Made by a program: the position numbers and the translations under genes. A stretch of 64,000 bases of DNA from Macrobrachium rosenbergii. Taxonomy: Eukaryota > Arthropoda > Malacostraca > Decapoda > Palaemonidae. Every line of letters starts with the position of its first letter. Position 1 is the first letter of the stretch. Below the pieces are notes generated by a model, which saw nothing but the letters and a program-made list of their open reading frames with translations, was not told the DNA's origin and ran no database searches. The stretch lies in assembly GCF_040412425.1 (NCBI RefSeq), contig NC_089783.1, positions 37,764,125-37,828,124 on the forward strand, read 5' to 3'. Positions 62,131 through 64,000 of the stretch are shown piece after piece.

Positions 62131-62145
62131 CAATTCAGCTATTAG
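61483..62145. repeat. Composite (GA)n / unique-unit tandem array
   Basis: About five units of unique DNA (CAGCCATTAGCATGTATTTA, CACCATACACACAGTATGAA, GATTCAAGTGGAAGAAGG) alternate with (GA)n tracts starting near 61571, 61717, 61838, 61988 and 62084. The architecture matches 318-1107, but the unique unit is unrelated. Confidence 0.9.
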
Positions 62146-62230
62146 CAAATGTTTGATACTTAATTTCTTACGAATAGACAAGAACAAGAAAAATTCATGT
62201 TAGTCTTACTTACATACAAATACATGCACA

Positions 62231-62460
62231 GCAAGTATTTCTCAGTGGTAGAGCATTAAAGTTCTATTTGCAAGATCTGTGGTTCGCTACAACCCTGCCC
62301 ATCATAATTCGAAATATTAACCCGGGTATAAAAAGGTACCCACGCTGGCAAGGGTCAAGAAAAGGGGCTAGCAATGCCATAACCTCATCCTCAGAAACTT
62401 GCCAAGGCCTGGAAAGTTATACCCTGATGACGTCACCATACCACAAAGAAAAAAATGGGT
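62231..62460 (+). mobile_element. tRNA-derived SINE-like fragment
   Basis: TTTCTCAGTGGTAGAGCAT resembles a tRNA A box/D arm. GTGGTTCGCTACAACC, 43 bp later, resembles a degenerate B box/T arm. It is followed by a unique body (CCCACGCTGGCAAGGGTC, TTGCCAAGGCCTGG, GATGACGTCACC). No acceptor stem closes it, so it is not a functional tRNA gene. Confidence 0.5.
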
Positions 62461-62471
62461 ACTTATAAATA

Positions 62472-62709
<238 letters not shown>

Positions 62710-62756
62710 CAAATCTCTATATAAATATGAACTATACTCTATAAATTGTATGCATT

Positions 62757-63164
62757 GTGTACACGAAACCTATAAAACATTCACGGTACCATATGGTGAG
62801 GAGGTCTCATACAATATGCGTACGCTACGTCCTTAACAAAACAGGTAACGCAATCACAAATCTTATAAAGGAACCCAAAGCTTCCCTCTTCTGGAGCTTT
62901 TTGGGTCACTACGACCCCCCAAACGAGTACTTCCAAATATATCCCCATGAATCACGCCCAAGTATTTGCCAGTGCTTAGCGCCTACCCCTCTGGGACGCC
63001 AAGCGCCAGACGAGTACCCCATCTTGACGAATGTAGGTCAGGCAGGACTCTCGTCCCTGAGGCCAATGCATATTTCAGAAGCTATGACTGGATCGTCCCC
63101 CACCCGTTGGGGATGTAGACACAGGTCGTTGGTTTCAAAAGCCAACGCTGCTTTCACGCTCTAA
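62757..63164 (+). other. Unrecognised 135-codon open frame (doubtful gene)
   Basis: Open from a non-ATG start through EYFQIYPHESRPSICQCLAP to SSPTRWGCRHRSLVSKANAA. The last 27 codons lie in the first unit of a tandem duplication whose second unit is not open in this frame. I therefore doubt it is coding. No family was recognised. Confidence 0.2.
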
Positions 63165-63415
63165 TTATGAGTCTGGAAGCTGTGAATTCCAAGTATTAGT
63201 TGCTATGTTCTTTTGCAATTTAAGACAAGTTCTAGGTTATCCTTCAGAGAGGGTTGTGACTGGACAATCCCCCACCCGTTAGGGATGTAGACAGACTGTT
63301 AGTTTATAAGGCTAAAACTGCTTTCACTCTCTAATTATGTTTTTGGCAGTTGTAAATTTAAACTATTAGTTAGCTATGTTCTTCTGAAATTGAAGACAAG
63401 TTCTAGGCTCCTTCA
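63082..63415. repeat. Tandem duplication, about 172 bp x 2
   Basis: CCCCCACCCGTTGGGGATGT, GCTTTCACGCTCTAATTATG and AAGACAAGTTCTAGG recur in order at 63082-63247 and 63257-63415. Confidence 0.85.
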
Positions 63416-63546
63416 GGAACGTCTAAAAGCTCTAACTAACACGTTCATTGGCCATTGCATTTAACATTAACAACTTGAGAATTTATCTCTCGGTTCAGTC
63501 TTTATCATTCGAATATAACTGTGTTGTTTTTCTGGCATTATTATAT

Positions 63547-63850
63547 AAATAAATAAACTGAGTCCTTAAACAAAGAACCTTACGATGTTTATTTTTATTT
63601 CCCTGTCAGTCTGTCTTCTGGAATACATAAGGTAACTACACGCTATCTGTCTTAAGTCTCAACCTAACACAATCTTTTATTTTCTCCTATGTAGATGAAC
63701 ATAAACTGGGTTCTTCAACAAAGAACCTTATGATGTTTATGTTTATTTAACTGTTAATCCATCTCTGGAACACAAACGGTAACTAAACGCTATCTGTCTT
63801 AGAACTCAGCCTAACACATATAATCTGTTTTTCTTCTAAGCATATGAATT
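63547..63850. repeat. Tandem duplication, about 152 bp x 2
   Basis: AACAAAGAACCTTACGATGT, CGCTATCTGTCTTA and CCTAACACA recur at 63547-63700 and 63702-63850. Confidence 0.85.
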
Positions 63851-63872
63851 ATTCATATTAAAAATGACACAC

Positions 63873-64000
63873 CAGCAGTGGCGCCGCTATGGGGGACGTG
63901 GGGGGCGGGCACCCCAAGTCAGATGCTTGCCCTCCCCACTGGCGCACCCCTCCCCCCGCCGTTGAAATTCCCTTTGTAGCTAAACTAACCCTTACAGTAT
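63873..64000. mobile_element. Possible start of a TIR element cut by the window edge
   Basis: CAGTGGCGCCGCTATGGGGG and a G-rich then C-rich stretch resemble the CAGTGGCG-type termini of many MITE families. The other end is outside the window. Confidence 0.3.

Noticed and set aside
62231..62302. Functional tRNA gene
   Set aside because: D-arm and T-arm-like parts are present, but the acceptor and anticodon stems do not pair. Treated as a SINE-like relic.

Overview
This window is eukaryotic, AT-rich and gene-poor. It most likely comes from a decapod crustacean (shrimp, prawn or crayfish type). The evidence is the very heavy load of long (CT/GA)n, (TA)n, (GT/CA)n and (ATT)n microsatellites, interstitial arthropod-type TTAGG repeats, several short interspersed and foldback repeat families present in many copies, and LINE and MULE remnants. 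No bacterial or organellar gene organisation, rRNA, canonical tRNA or CRISPR array was seen. The decapod assignment is an inference, not a database match.

Layout. Positions 1-4.0 kb are microsatellite-rich: a composite (CT)n/unique-unit array, a foldback MITE copy and a LINE C-terminal fragment. From about 4.2 to 27 kb the + strand is T-rich, and a few exon-like segments with good splice signals lie on +. From about 27 to 42.6 kb the skew flips (A- and C-rich on +, so T- and G-rich on -), and exon-like segments with matching reading phase lie on -. At 27.03-27.06 kb a + strand AATAAA and a - strand AATAAA face each other 23 bases apart. I read this as two convergent, intron-rich genes. The - gene would start near 42.6 kb, end its coding region near 32.48 kb and carry a long 3'UTR. 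That 3'UTR would contain a 1.77-kb 34-bp minisatellite and a 0.92-kb inverted repeat. No homology of either gene was recognised, so these models are tentative.

Repeats inside and around the genes include minisatellites at 30.5-32.3, 36.1-36.8, 38.6-38.9, 40.6-41.0, 47.7-48.2 and 49.2-50.65 kb. There is a SINE-like family of seven copies, six of them with recognisable target-site duplications. Three copies of a 390-bp foldback MITE are present, and four foldbacks share a GTTTAGTACTAGCCCC core. Other families are TIR MITEs (8.2, 28.5, 41.5 and 59.2 kb), LINE 3' ends (3.6, 11.0, 14.3 and 39.8 kb) and a tRNA-derived SINE-like piece at 62.2 kb. From 44 kb to the end the window is intergenic in character. 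It contains a nearly full-length but broken MULE transposon with a FLYWCH-type N-terminus, the remnant DDE triad and TIRs (54.8-56.5 kb), many (TA)n blocks, a second composite (GA)n/unique-unit array (61.5-62.1 kb), and tandem duplications near the right edge.

Most ATG-initiated open frames here are microsatellite or minisatellite artefacts and are not listed as genes.
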